A DNA stretch of 64,000 nt from Physcomitrium patens. Taxonomy: Eukaryota > Streptophyta > Bryopsida > Funariales > Funariaceae. The notes under the pieces were generated by a model. The model ran no database searches. It was not told the DNA's origin and saw only the letters and a program-made list of their open reading frames with translations. The stretch spans positions 5,016,024 to 5,080,023 of the forward strand of contig NC_037258.1 of assembly GCF_000002425.4 (NCBI RefSeq). The letters run 5' to 3'. Shown here piece after piece: positions 1 to 11,652 of the stretch. The position numbers and the translations under genes were made by a program. The first letter of the stretch is position 1. Every line of letters begins with the position of its first letter.

Positions 1-2100
1 CAAACTCACCCTAATGTTGAATTGGTCCTTTTTCCTTTTACTGACTCCTGGTAAGAACGGCTTGGATACATTCCACCTAATTTATTGGAGAAACTTGAGG
101 ACCTTGATTTATCTCCTCTATTTTTTCTTGACTTTGGATCTGCTGATCTTGATCATTGAAATTGAACGGAGCATTACATTGCTTATAAGTATGCCCCGAC
201 TGCTTACAATTCCCACACATTGGTACATAATCATCACTAGCTTTGGGATTGAGACATTCACTAGCATAATGATCAATTTGTATACAATGAAAACAATGAA
301 GTGGTCTTCTTATACCCCCATCAGGCATATTGGATGTTTCCACTAGTATATACCTACTAGGCTTGTTCCATGTAGGGTTAAAAAATGATCTTGGTTGTCC
401 CATTGGTATGGAGGGTACTTGGTTTGATGATGCTAGTAGAGCATATTGCTGATATCTCTGCTGCTCGTTGCTGTAGTTTTAGGGGTTTGATGCAGACCCT
501 TGATTAAAATTGGAACTTTGAAAGTTATTGAATGCTCAATTTTATCGATTAGATCGATTTCCATTCCATCCATACGTATTTCTCATTTCAACTTGATTGA
601 CATCCCGGTGAATCAGTGGGATCATGGTCTAATTATTGAATTATTGTTGCCTTTGCCAAATCCAATAATTAGCTGTTAAGTACATTCTTTCACAAAATGT
701 ACATTGACCCATCATGTATGAGGGTGAAAGGCATTCTATTATCAAATGACCATGGCCCTTACAATTATTGCACTATACGTTGGTCCTAGTATTGGTAGGC
801 TTGTGTCTCTTCTGCTTATCCTTGACCATATTAATGGCCATTTCCTCTATTTTCTTTGTCATGTTCAATAATAAGGCTTCATTAGAATCTTTTGAGGCTG
901 GTATTATTGGTAACTCTACTGCTTGTTGTTGATATGGAAAATATGGAGCATACGTTGTTGTCACGTTTGGTGGTATAGCTTGCAATGGGATGACATTAAC
1001 TAGCCCTTGAATATTGGCACTGAAATTGGCCATTGTTTCTAACATTCGTGAATAACTACCCACTGATTAGTTTCAAGTCGAATTTTGATAGCTGCCTTAA
1101 ACTGGAATCATTGTAGCATCCACAGTTAAAAATTAATCATAATGGCATTCCTTTCAAACCTTGGGTCTATTAACAGATGCAGCTACGATATTTGATTAGG
1201 CCCCTTTTACAAATATTTTTAGTTCGGGTAGGCGCAATCCATTGATTAATATGGACAATACAAAAGCCTTTGACATTTGGTGATTTGGCCACCTGCAGAG
1301 TATATCTGCCACATGACCATATTATGATACTACTACTTCTTTTGGCCTCATTTTGCTAGTCATTAATCTTTCTCTAAGTCGATCTTCAATACCAATTGGG
1401 CGAAAATGGATTAAAAATGTATTCTTCAATGCTTCCCAATTATGAAATTGATCCACTAGTTGATAATTGTACCATTCAAATACCATATCCTTTAAGGTTG
1501 CTGGCAACTATCGTAACCAAATATCTTTGGTTCTTCCATTATTGGCTATACATGCTGTCAGAAATTGAGACAAATTTTAATCGAGATCCGTACCTAAAAA
1601 ACCTCTAAAAGTAAGTAATGGAGCCACGCTCATTGTGCGATTACTCATGTCACCCATTTATACTGCTATTAGAACCGTTAGACCACCGATTGCCATTGAA
1701 GAGAACAATGTTGCACTTAATCTTTTGTCAAAACAACTAGCGCCTTCTCCAATTGATTGTTTTGAATTTTCAAGTTTTCTCAATTTTCTATTATTATCCC
1801 TTACTAAGTTATTCAGTTGAATTGGGGGTGAAAATGATGTATTTTAAAATATACTGAATTGGCCCTTATTGACCAGTAATTTATGCCACTCTACGGAATT
1901 AATTTTGATGGAATTGGAAGCTTCTGTTATTGAAAATGTATCCAATGGAGTATCCAATTCTTTTATGATTCTTCTACTTTCAATTAATGGCCTCAAAAAA
2001 AACGTAGGTCTATTGACCAAATTTTCCACGAGTGCTCTTGGTAATTTCTCTAACGGTATATACTTCTCAAATATTTGATGTCGACCAGCTTTTGGATATA
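1..2100 (-). mobile_element. Element H gag region with zinc knuckles
   Basis: On the minus strand, the frame at 1322-1507 has the pattern of a Ty3 gag core (W-x-x-L-x-x-x-F spacing). The frames at 773-1063 and 77-403 follow as a proline- and glutamine-rich linker and then zinc knuckles. Knuckles of CX2CX4HX4C form are visible around 735-780 and twice within 77-403 (one begins C-F-H-C, the other C-G-N-C). The region is fragmented. Its distal half closely matches a stretch inside the LTRs of element A. Confidence 0.75.
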
Positions 2101-2362
2101 CTTAGATATGTCGACAATCATGAAACCATGGTTTAATCTAACTTTATCGATGATTCCTTTTTAACTTCCATTCTTGCTCATTACGTAACAAATTTCTTGC
2201 TTGTGATCTCTCTATTCTTTCTTTTGACTGCCATATTTTCTTTACTATTAAGTTCTCATTCTTAATAACTATACTCTTTTATTATATTCTAGTGAATTTG
2301 CTTCCTATCTCCCATCTAACTAAACTGGCAGTTAATTCCTAACACTCAATGCTAATATCTAT

Positions 2363-2379
2363 CCCCGACAGTGGCGCCA
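2363..2379 (-). other. Element H primer-binding site, tRNA-Asp type
   Basis: The minus strand reads TGGCGCCACTGTCGGGG. It begins with the complement of a tRNA 3' CCA end and is close to the tRNA-Asp primer site common in plant Ty3 elements. It lies 3 nt from the LTR edge at 2383, which fixes both the strand of the element and the LTR boundary. Confidence 0.85.
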
Positions 2380-2382
2380 AAA

Positions 2383-2999
2383 TGTAATTGTCATTTTATT
2401 TATTCTACAATTCCTTTCAAAATAAACTTGTATAGGGAAATTTGAACATAGGAAAAGACTAAGTACATGAATTTTACTTGTTAGGGTCACATAATTAACC
2501 GTACTCCAAACCACTAAAACACCAACAAACATTACAATTCTTTTTCTCAATAAAAATACTCCTTTATCAATTGATAACAACAATATGCAATCCTGCACTG
2601 TCAAAAGACTGCTCAAAATACATAATTTCCATCCAACACCAGAATTAACAGACTTTACTCCAACCAATTCGAATTCACATAATTTCTGTAATCACAATCT
2701 TCTTCTATCAAAACACACACAACTCTCAATAAACAAAAATCATAATCTTCCAATAACTCCTCATATAATTCAATCACTTCGTGCTCCAATTACATAATCA
2801 ATAATTCATAAATCAATCTCTGATTTATTCCAGAGACTCACTTCTCAGTATTTAAAAACTATCTATTACTCTTCAACAACAAAGAAAAACAAAGAGGTAG
2901 CACGAAGTTTAACCCTTGCTCATGACTATAATAGTCTGGCACTCATACTAACTTCTACAACTCCTATATACTTACTTCTTGTTCCCAGATTCTAATCGT
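2383..2999 (-). repeat. Element H 5' LTR, first part
   Basis: This is the larger part of the 5' LTR (617 bp), bounded at 2383 by the primer site. It aligns in reverse complement with the solo LTR at 5813-6582, including the block around the shared GCCAGAC and the CATGACTAT block. The alignment stops where element A begins (3000) and resumes on the far side of A at 21347. Confidence 0.8.
2996..2999. repeat. Target-site duplication of element A (tcgt)
   Basis: The four bases TCGT directly before the A LTR recur at 21343-21346, directly after its other end. The H LTR alignment is restored when A and one TCGT copy are removed, which confirms the insertion event. Confidence 0.8.
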
Positions 3000-3070
3000 T
3001 GTTGTGTTGTAATACGATTATATAGTAAAAATATAAATAAAAAAGATTTATTAATATTTAGTCATCTTAG

Positions 3071-3605
3071 ATGTTAGAAACAGTAGCCAATTCCAATGCC
3101 AATATTTAGGGGCTAATTAATATCACCCCATTGTAAGCTATACCACCAAACGTGCCAATAACATATGCTCCACTGGCGTCATCGAACCAAGTACCTTCCA
3201 TACCAACAGGACAACCAGGATCATTTTTAACCTTACATGGACCAAGCCTAGTAGGTATATATCAATGGAGACACCCAATATGCTTGATAGAGGTGTAAGA
3301 AGACCACTTTGTTGTTTTCCTTGCAGACAAATTGGTGATTATGCTAGTGAATGTTCCAATCCCAAAGCTAGAGACAATTACGTGCCAATGTGTGGGAATA
3401 ACAAGCAGTCACGGCATACTTATTAGCAATGTAATGTTCCATTCAATTTCAATAATCAGGATCAGCAAATCCAAAGCTAGGAAAAAATTGAGGGAATAAA
3501 TCAAGGTTCTCAAAATTCTTTAATAAATTGGATAGAATAAATCCGAGCCGTTCTTACCAAGAGTCAGCAAAAGAGGAAAGGACCAATTCAATATTTGGAT
3601 GAGTC
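3071..3605 (+). repeat. Captured H-type gag segment inside A 5' LTR
   Basis: From ATGTTAGAAAC onward the LTR sequence aligns in sense with element H gag (1-1060, reverse strand). The match includes the N-P-T-W-N-K-P-S-R-Y-I-L-V motif and two zinc-knuckle blocks. The captured stretch is a shortened version of the donor. The same stretch is in the 3' LTR at 19553-20095, so it was part of the LTR when A inserted. Confidence 0.8.
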
Positions 3606-4585
3606 TGATATGAAGGGCCAAATTGATCCAATTACAGGGACATCCAATCCAGATCCTGATATGGACCTCTTATCCAATATGAGACTTAAATCCGTTAGAC
3701 AACCCAATGAGGTCTCAAATACGGAGGCTTCAGTTCCATTTCAAGCTGTTCTGTTCTCTATGCCCTTTTGAAAAAACATCCTTTTCATAGAAAGATCCTC
3801 TTAGAGATGGGAATTCCATGGAGGCGAGTGTGTTGTTCCAATTCGGAGTCCAGGGCGGAAGAATAGGGGACCTCATGAAGTTAAAAGAAAGGAGAGGAAA
3901 AGGAAGGAGGCATTTGGAGATCAAGATTTTGAAATTGAAGAGCTAGCTTCAAGCTCCTTCGAAAGGTGTAGAATTGGGTTTCATAGGATTTCGGAGGACT
4001 TTGTAATCATTGCTCAAAGTCAGTATTTGTATTGATGAATTGGGTTTTTGTAATAAAGTAAAGGCTAGTACTCTTGACTGTTTTGTAAAATTGGAGAGAC
4101 ATCTATGGTTGAAATTTTAGAGGTGTCTAGATGGTTGAGTATACTAAGTGCATGCAAAAATTTGTGTTAAGCTTACGATACAGATAGAGGATATTTGATC
4201 ATTAGTATAAAGAGGTATCAGAAGTTGGCATATTGGAGTTGTTTAGGATTTTTATAATATCTGAGATCTACCAGCTAGAATAAGGTGAATTTTAATATGA
4301 TAAGTCGAGGACTTAAAGACGGAGCTACATACAAAGTTTGAATGAAAATTAATGGTCAGAGAAGAAAAATTACAAGTTAAAGTTCATCATCAACCTTCTA
4401 GGCGGCGATCAAGGGACTTCAGCATGGATTTACAGTGTTTTCTTGCAATCTGTAAGTTGGATTGGATTGAACTTCTTGAGCATTTAAAAGTCTTATAAAG
4501 ACACTAGTGGTAGAAGTCTCACAACAATCGGACGGTCAGATTGAAAATTACAGCTTGCTGAGGCTCGCTGTCTAGGATTAGGATT

Positions 4586-4660
4586 TAAAATAAATAAATA
4601 AATAAATAAATAAAAATAAAAATAAAATAGAAATAAAAATAATAAATAATAAAAGAATCT
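4586..4660 (+). repeat. (AAAT)n microsatellite in A 5' LTR
   Basis: AAAT/AATA repeat tract. The 3' LTR has the matching tract at 21067-21140 with a different repeat number. Confidence 0.9.
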
Positions 4661-4866
4661 GTACTTATAATATCCAGAAGCTATTAAAAATAGTCATCTA
4701 AGTACTTTGTATTGGAATTAAGTTTTTACATTGAAATCCGAAATAGTTTGTGTTTAAATAGTTGAAATCCACTAGACTACTAGGATACTTACGAAACATT
4801 ATTTTATCTTCTACAATCACACACCCGATACATTTTTAAGCTACACAGCACATAATATGACATAAA

Positions 4867-4884
4867 TGATCAACCTGACGTGAA
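4867..4884 (+). other. Element A primer-binding site, tRNA-Trp type
   Basis: TGATCAACCTGACGTGAA lies 4 nt after the LTR edge. The consensus of this site in the lineage, TGGTGAACCCGACGTGAA, is the reverse complement of the 3' end of plant tRNA-Trp including CCA, as recalled. Confidence 0.7.
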
Positions 4885-4936
4885 ATACTTAAGGTAGGAA
4901 GTATTAGGATTCATTTATTTTTATTTTTATTTTATG

Positions 4937-5812
4937 AAGAACGAGAATAAAAATTTTGAATGAACTTCAAGTGGAGCTTCTTCTAAAGAACAAGGTAAAT
5001 ACATGGATCTGTCCATTGCTGGTATGTTTCAAGCCTTATTATTATCTATGCAGCAATAGGAAAGCAATGATCGCAAAGAAGCTTTAGCAACCAAAGCATT
5101 GCAAGTAGTGGTCAATAAAATTGATCAATTTGATGGAAGGGATATTTGAAGGTATTTAAGATGTTATGTTTGGGAAATAGAATTTAATTAGGTTTCTGAG
5201 AAGAAGATGGTTGAATTATTTGGACTTGCCTTGATATTGGAAATAAGAGAGCATGTTACATCAATTATGGAGTATCATGGAAATTCATGGGAGATTTTTT
5301 CACATACATAAAAAGACAAATATTTCTTGGATGACATTGATCATATTACTAAGAAACTATTTCTAGAATGGATTGAGCTGCCTAATAAGAATTTGTAAGC
5401 AACAGAGCTACTAAGAGAATTTGAGAGGCAGTATTCTCAATTATCGAAGGTAGAAAAATTGACATTAGAGCCAAACAAGGTTGAATTATTTCTTCAAGCT
5501 ACTGATGGAGAGTTACAAGGGAAATTGGAGTTGCTTCTTGAAGACAAAGAAGAAGATGAAGGATTGACAATAAAGTAGAAAAATATTGAAAATGCGGTGG
5601 GTTTGCTTGCAAAAAGAGAAAGGAGGAAGGATAGGAGTAATATTCCAAAAGCAGTACAAGCACCTAAAATTATAGTACATACAACACGACCAGTAATGCC
5701 TACTGTTCAACCTTCAACATCTTTATCGAAGAAAGGAAAGATGGGGATTGAAGAAATTATACGTGGAATGCGAGATCTTCAAATCAAATTGGCAAGACTT
5801 AAAGAAAATACT
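4937..5812 (+). mobile_element. Element A gag region, first part
   Basis: The translation parallels element B Gag: an N-terminal segment ending in M-F-Q-A, a Q-rich stretch, then V-N-K-I-D-Q-F-D-G-R and the F-L-E-W-I-E block. It also has the lysine-rich segment G-L-L-A-K-R-E-R-R-K-D-R in the frame at 5597-5842. The region is broken and stops at the solo LTR of family H. Confidence 0.75.
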
Positions 5813-6582
5813 TGTAGAATAGATATTAGTTCATTTTTGTAAGATATTGGTAAAATAGATTAATAGTCCATAGAATAGTCAGTTTAGGAGGAGAGATGAT
5901 TGATTCAGTTATTAAAAGAAATTATAACAGGATTACTGTTAGAATTTGGAAATCAATAGCAATTATATAAGAGTTATAGAAGTTTGTTGTGAGGCCAGAC
6001 TGTGATAGTCATGAGCCGGGGTTAAGCTTAGTGCTTCCTCTTTGTTTCTTTTATTTTCTTTATTGTTGAAGAATAATAGATAGTTTTTGAATACTAAGAA
6101 GTGATTCTGTAGAATAAAACAAAGATTGATTTATGAGTTATTGATTATGTAATTGGAGTACTGAGTGATTGAATTATATGAGAAATTATTGGAAGATTGA
6201 TTATGGATGGAAGATTATGATTGTTGTTTATTGAGAGTTGTGTATGTGTGTTTCGACAGAGGAAGTCTGTGATTACAGGACTTTTGTGAATTCAGATTGG
6301 TTGGAGTGAAGCCTATTATTCTTGGTGTTGGATGGAATTTATTGAGTTTTGAGTGGTCTTTTGATAGTGCAAGGTTGCACATTGTGGTTATCAGTTGATG
6401 AAGGAGTATAGTTACTAGGAAGAAGCATTGTAGTATTTTTTAGTATTTTAGTGGTTTGAAATATAATTAATTGTGTGACCCTAACAAGTGAAACTCATGT
6501 GCTTAGTCTTTCTTTGTGTTCAAATTCTCCTATACAGGTTTATTCTAGAAAGAATTGTAGAATAAGTGAAACGACAATCACA
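5813..6582 (+). mobile_element. Solo LTR of the H family inside element A
   Basis: A 770-bp unit beginning TGTAGAATAG and ending CGACAATCACA, flanked by perfect 5-bp duplications ATACT (5808-5812 and 6583-6587). It aligns over its length with the H LTR pieces at 2383-2999 and 21347-21469 (reverse strand). No internal sequence is present, as expected after LTR-LTR recombination. The gag reading of A is restored across it when it and one ATACT are removed. Confidence 0.88.
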
Positions 6583-6587
6583 ATACT

Positions 6588-6852
6588 TTTAAAAATAATT
6601 TGAAGAATGTTTCAAAACAAGGATATGTACAAAGATATATTTGGTGTGATGACGTTTCACATACTGGGAAGGATTGCACTGAATTTAATAATATAGTGCA
6701 ATAAGGAGTTATTTACTGGAAAGATAGAAAGATTGAATTAAAGGATACAAAGGATCTTCTTCAAACCAATTTTGATAAAGGAGGTATGAGAGCATTGATT
6801 CAAGATTATTTAATAGAACATGGAATAGCAACACGAGAGAGTGCAAGTTATA
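6588..6852 (+). mobile_element. Element A gag region, zinc-knuckle part
   Basis: Continues A gag after the solo LTR. Translation gives N-V-S-K-Q-G-Y-V-Q-R followed by I-W-C-D and a downstream H and C, matching the zinc knuckle of element B Gag. It ends where element B was inserted, and A resumes at 14778. Confidence 0.7.
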
Positions 6853-6856
6853 GCGC
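6853..6856. repeat. Target-site duplication of element B (gcgc)
   Basis: GCGC directly precedes the left LTR of B and recurs at 14774-14777 directly after the right LTR. The outer bases a and t also agree across the site, so 4 bp is the minimum reading and the length is slightly ambiguous. Confidence 0.85.
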
Positions 6857-8121
6857 TGTCGTTTTACGTGCTTTCCTGCTCGAGAACGTGCCGGGCGTCT
6901 CGCTATAGAAGGTAGTATGGAGATTCGCCGATAGTCAAGCAGTCTATCAGTTTTTGACTGCTAGAATATAAACGACTGCAACAATATACCGTAAATCTAT
7001 ATGGATGCTCTTCGACTGCTTGTCAAAGTCTTTTTTGGCCCAGCCGGTAGGTCTCTAGACGTTACAGAGAACCCCAAACAACCCAAACTGTTAATCTTCA
7101 ATACCACTTTGTACTTACGATCTTGTATCCACTGACTGTCTTGTTAGATTAATCCAATAAATTTCATTCACTCCGCATACTCAATCCTATAAACACCCTT
7201 TTAATCCTTCAATCACAGACGTAACTCGATTGCACAAAACAGTCAAGAGTACTCAAATCCACTTCATTAAAAATCCCGATTCACCATTACAACACTGACT
7301 TCAGCAACGATTGCCTCAGTCTTCCCAAAACTCTATGAAGAAGAAAAATCCAATTCTTCGTCTTTTCTTTTCCGACCCGAAGCATGAAGCTCCTCTCCAG
7401 TCCCCTTGATCCTCAAAACCTCCAATGAAAATGAACTAATAACCTTGCGAAAAGCTTGAAGCTAGCTCCCCGATTCCTAGAAAAAAAACCCTCCCCCCCT
7501 CTAAAACTATTCTGTCTCCTAACCTTATCCTTTGAATTTCTTCAATCTTCCATCTTAGATCCGGAATTGGCTCCCGCCGTCAGAGCTTAGATCCGAAATT
7601 GGCTCACGTCATCAAGGCCTTCTCTTCCGTTTTTACCTTTAAGAGATCCATTTACCACAAACAACGTTTCCTGAAACGGCACAGAGAACAGGACAGCCCA
7701 AAACATAATCGAAACCCCGTAATCGGGACCACATTGAGTCGCCCGACCAATTCAGGTCCCATATTGGGTAAGATGCCCATAATAACCTGGATTTTTCCGT
7801 AACTAGACTGCATTGGATTGCCCCACCAATACAGGTCTCATATTGGGTAAGAGGATCCGGGTTGGATTCTCAAAATTGGATCCAATTGGCTCTTCGAACC
7901 GGTCGTGTGAATTGATCCTTTTCTTCCTGCTGACTCCCGTTATTGGAATCGAACGGAGCATTTCAGTATGCCCAGGCTGACTGAAACGAGGTGATTGAAC
8001 CTGACCACTCAATATTTGCGCTGGAGTTGGTCGATGCTCCCAATATTCGAAGTAACTGAACATTAATAAAATTCCCCTTTCTTTTTTTATTTTCACTGTA
8101 TATTCATATTACAACACGACA
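6857..8121 (-). repeat. Element B 3' LTR (left copy)
   Basis: 1265 bp, starting TGTCGT on the + strand and ending ACGACA. It is followed on the + strand by the polypurine tract complement. It is nearly identical to the right copy. A 97-aa frame at 7803-8096 on the minus strand is a reduced remnant of the captured gag segment seen in A LTRs. Confidence 0.92.
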
Positions 8122-8136
8122 TCCACCCCCTTAAAA
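8122..8136 (-). other. Element B polypurine tract
   Basis: The minus strand reads TTTTAAGGGGGTGGA directly before the 3' LTR start TGTCGTG. This is the expected place and composition for the plus-strand primer of an LTR element. Confidence 0.8.
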
Positions 8137-8183
8137 CTTGTGCATCCTCCGGTATGCATCAATTTACCCAATTGCGATTTGAT

Positions 8184-8921
8184 TCAGAATATATCCCCTA
8201 CGTCTTTGTCCACTTCGTCTTCGTCACCTTCATTATCCAAATCACTTTCATCTTCTTGCTGCGGAATCTCTATACCTTCATTAAGGTCTTCCATATTCAT
8301 CTCTGCGTGTCTTCGTTTAAATATTTTTACTCGCTTCCCTGCAATTGATATTTTCAATTTTGTACCATCTAACTCCCGTAATGAGTAAGTCGCATTATGA
8401 TGAACAGTTGTTACTACATATGGTCCAAACCAACGTTTTGAAAACTTCCGCAAAGTACTATGTTGATTATCCAGACTATTGTCATAAACAAGTACCCAGT
8501 CACCTTCCTCGATTGCCTTTGGTCTCAACCGATGTTGCTTATCGAATCGCGCCTTGTTTTGTAACCTTGCTCTTTTTAACTTTCCCAATGCTATCTGGAC
8601 ATCTTCTGTTCTTTGCTCCAATTATCGAATCCTAATAGCCAGAAGTTCTTCTCTTGTCAATCCATCTTCCCATGGTAGCATACTCCAAGTAAGTACCTTT
8701 TCTTCAATCGGCATAATTGGTTTTTGACCTGTCATAAGTTCTAGTGGCATATATCCAGTCACCGAACTATGTGTTGTTCGATCAGCCCATAATGCAAATG
8801 ACAAAAGCCGTGGCCACTCTTTAACTTTCCCATTACAAGCTTTAACCAATGCTTTCACAATCGGCAGGTAAAAATCCACATGCTTTTTTTTCTTATTTGT
8901 TTGAATTTTTCTGTAGACCAA
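8184..8921 (-). mobile_element. Element B integrase C-terminal region with GPY module
   Basis: The frame at 8622-8921 reads like the distal integrase core (I-V-K-A-L-V-K-A-C-N and R-T-T-H-S-S-V-T-G-Y-M-P). The frame at 8184-8621 holds a coiled segment with K-A-R-F-D-K-Q-H, then the GPY module around K-R-W-F-G-P-Y-V-V. It ends in a strongly acidic tail. No chromodomain was recognised. It is part of element B and is read here only as a fossil region. Confidence 0.8.
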
Positions 8922-10987
8922 TTCCCCAACTTAGACAAGGTATTCAAATAATGACCAATATCCAATAATTCTTCTTCATAAGATTCTTCAAGAAATAGCT
9001 TGTCTTCTCTATTGAGATTTGATATTGAATAGAATTTCAATCCGACATCATCAATGTCTTCAACCATTTCGTCCTCCCTCTCGTATCTTGCTCGAGATAG
9101 CATGTCTGCTACTAAATTGTCCTTTCCAGTAATATGCTTAAATTTTGGATTTAGTGACTTAATATAAGCAATCCATCTCAACATTGTAATATCTGGCGTT
9201 GAACACTTAATAATCATTCCAAGCAATGGCAAGGAATCTGTTTCAATTACTACTACTGCCCTAGTCAAATAGTGCTTTTCAGCTTTTATAGCCGAAACAA
9301 CTCCCCAAAGTTCTCTTTTGACTTGCGAATATGCACGCTGATGAATACTTAAAACTTTAGCTCCAAATCGAACTACAAATCTACTCCCATTTGAATCATC
9401 TTGACCCACAGCCCATCCAATGGCAATTGGACTAGTGTCCATAGTAAGAATCACTGGTCTATTGCACTTATAATCAACCTTCCTCAATATTGGAGGTGAC
9501 ATCAATAATTTCTTCAATCTTTGCATTGCCTGAATATGCCTTTCTTCCCATTTAAATCGGTAGCCCTTGCAGAACAGTTCATATAATGGATCCGCTATGT
9601 GAGCATAATGAGGGATCCAGATTCGATAAAATACACATGCACCCAAAAACCTGCGAACCTCTGTTAAAGAATCACAATCCTCTTTCATCCTTCCAATTGC
9701 ATCAACTTTAGTCGGATCTGGTTTTCTTCCGTAAGATCCGCATAAATGTCCAACAATTACAACCTCTCGCACTCCAAATACGGACTTCATACCCGATAAT
9801 GTAAGATGAACTTCTCCAAGCCGAGTTAAAATCTTTTCACAATCTTGTATATGATCAACAACGTATCTGCGACACCCCCTCGTATCTAAAGTTTCATCCT
9901 TGTCTCCTTCTCTGCACCCTTTTATAGGAACATCATCCAGAAAAGGCATAGTCTTTTCTGGAAAAAAATCTCTCAATACCTTATTCATTCCATTCATCAT
10001 ATGCGCAACTGAGTTGGTCGCGCCTTGAGGAAGAGTGCACATTCTAACCAATCCAAGCGGTGTCCTCATCGTTGTCATATCTCTATTTTCTTCGGCAAGT
10101 TGAAATTGATCATAACCTGAATACAAATCACCTATTGAATAGATCGCCCTTCTAGCAAACGCCTCAGCAAATTCATCCACAATAGGTCCAATTCCTGCAT
10201 TCTTGACAGTTACAGCATTCACCGGCTGCATTTCTTGAATAAACCGTAGTGACCCATTCTTCTTAGGTACCGTAAACCATCGACTAGGATACGGCGCAAA
10301 TGAAGGTTCTAATATTTTCATCTTTATCTTTTCTTTCAATAGTTCCACCAATTTAGATAAATGTGTCCTCGGTATTGGAATCGGTCTTAGATTCCAAGGT
10401 ACATGCAGTAGAGTGAAGATAACCATAGGTGTTATAATATTTGGATCCACAAACCCAATTTCATGAGATTCGAAGGCAAACGATCTACCTTGTTTAGCAA
10501 ACATCTTTTTGAAGCAAGTAATTTCCTTCGGCAATAAAGAACCATCAGAACCAATCTTCAATTCTTCAAAAGTCTCTTCAGTAAACTGATGTCCAATACT
10601 CATTGGATCTCTTAAACTTGCTTCTTTTGATGCTTCTCCCATTTGTTCTTTGGAATCCTCTGGTAATGGTCCGGCAACAGGCTTTACCTTCTTATCTGCC
10701 ATTTTATATCTCGTCTCTACTGTGACTTCTAGTGCTTGAAAAGATTCAAGCATGGTATAAACCTCTCTCGAATGAATCTCAACAATCTTATCATTATCTC
10801 CTAACCCAATAGATGTAATCAATTCTAATGAATCTTCCAGTCCATTTTCTTCATAAACACCCAAAATCCTCTCATCATCTTGCAATGTACCTATCTTGCG
10901 TAATTGTCCTTCAATATCATATAATCTTTTTCTTTCTTTTCTTTTAAAATCATCAACTTTCTTATACATAATATTTCCATTCTCCAA
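8855..10987 (-). mobile_element. Element B reverse transcriptase and RNase H region
   Basis: A 710-aa open frame. In order it shows an N-terminal linker, the RT block (K-L-V-E-L-L-K-E-K-I, V-P-K-K-N-G-S-L-R-F, L-P-Q-G-A-T-N-S), the catalytic P-F-L-D-D motif, and the H-L-C-G-S-Y-G-R thumb region. RNase H follows, with acidic blocks at T-M-D-T-S and I-E-T-D-S and an ending near D-M-L-S-R-A-R. F-L-D-D in place of the commoner Y-x-D-D is shared by A and D, so it belongs to the lineage. As recalled, the pol resembles fungal and other non-angiosperm Ty3 elements more than typical plant Tekay or Athila pols. Confidence 0.88.
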
Positions 10988-11064
10988 TATACCAATAAAA
11001 CTCGCATCAAAGGCACCTTCATCTCGCGAGAGTACCTCCTCTTTTGTACCTCTATAATCTCGCT

Positions 11065-11589
11065 TTACAGTGGTACCTCCCCAAAATCCTTAAATCCTTC
11101 AACAATCTTTGGCAATGGTTTCTCCCTCAACCTATCTCGATTTTGTTCATGGTTAGGAGGTACTGTTAGAAATTGTACAGGTTTCCTCCCATCTTCGCTC
11201 CGTACCCTTGCATAAGCAGAACCATCGTCAAGTACCTTTGTTTCCATCCGTGTTGCCGTGATATAAGATTGTCCTAAAATCAACGGATAAGACGTTGTAT
11301 CTTGAACAAAGAAATGTTGCTCCGTCGCAACATCCCCAATCCGAATTTTGACATCTGGACAAGCTCCATGTAATTCGCCTCGTGTGTTATTAGCTGCTCG
11401 TATTGCCCATCCATGTTCCATATCAATTGGCCATTTTTGCTTCTTATAAAGATCTTTAGACATGAGATTTATTTCAGAACCATGGTCCACCAAAGCAACT
11501 ATTGGTTCTTCTATATCTCCTACCTTCACCAATACCTCAGTAGTTGCTCTTGCCCAATGCTTTCGAGTATAATGGCTCAAAGTTTCCAT
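11065..11589 (-). mobile_element. Element B aspartic protease region
   Basis: A 174-aa frame with the retropepsin pattern V-A-L-V-D-H-G-S-E-I-N-L-M, a downstream hydrophobic strand, and L-I-L-G-Q-S-Y-I. D-H-G stands where most retropepsins have D-S-G or D-T-G. The same D-H-G occurs in elements A and D, so it is a lineage trait. Confidence 0.8.
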
Positions 11590-11652
11590 TTCCTTGTCAC
11601 TAGAATCTTCGTAACATACTCGCTGATTATATCCATTCTTTTCATTTGTTGG

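Larger units (their letters stand above)
1..2999 (-). mobile_element. Element H: old Ty3 LTR retrotransposon, gag end and 5' LTR
   Basis: This minus-strand Ty3 fossil enters from the left edge of the window. Reading right to left it has a 5' LTR, a tRNA-Asp type primer site and a gag region with several zinc knuckles; pol lies outside the window. Its 5' LTR is cut by the later insertion of element A, and the rest of that LTR is found at 21347-21469. It is broken in many places and is older than A, because A sits inside it. The family stayed active after A arrived, since a solo LTR of the same family (5813-6582) lies within A. Confidence 0.8.
3000..4862 (+). repeat. Element A 5' LTR (1863 bp)
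   Basis: Begins TGTTGTGTTGTAATACGA and ends ATAATATGACA next to the primer site. It matches the 3' LTR at 19482-21342 along its length, including an (AAAT)n tract at about 4586-4660. Its first third carries a captured gag segment (3071-3605), which makes it longer than the LTRs of its relatives B and E. Confidence 0.88.

Noticed and set aside
8184-8330. Possible chromodomain at the end of element B pol
   Set aside because: After the GPY module the sequence is an acidic tail without the aromatic residues expected of a chromodomain.
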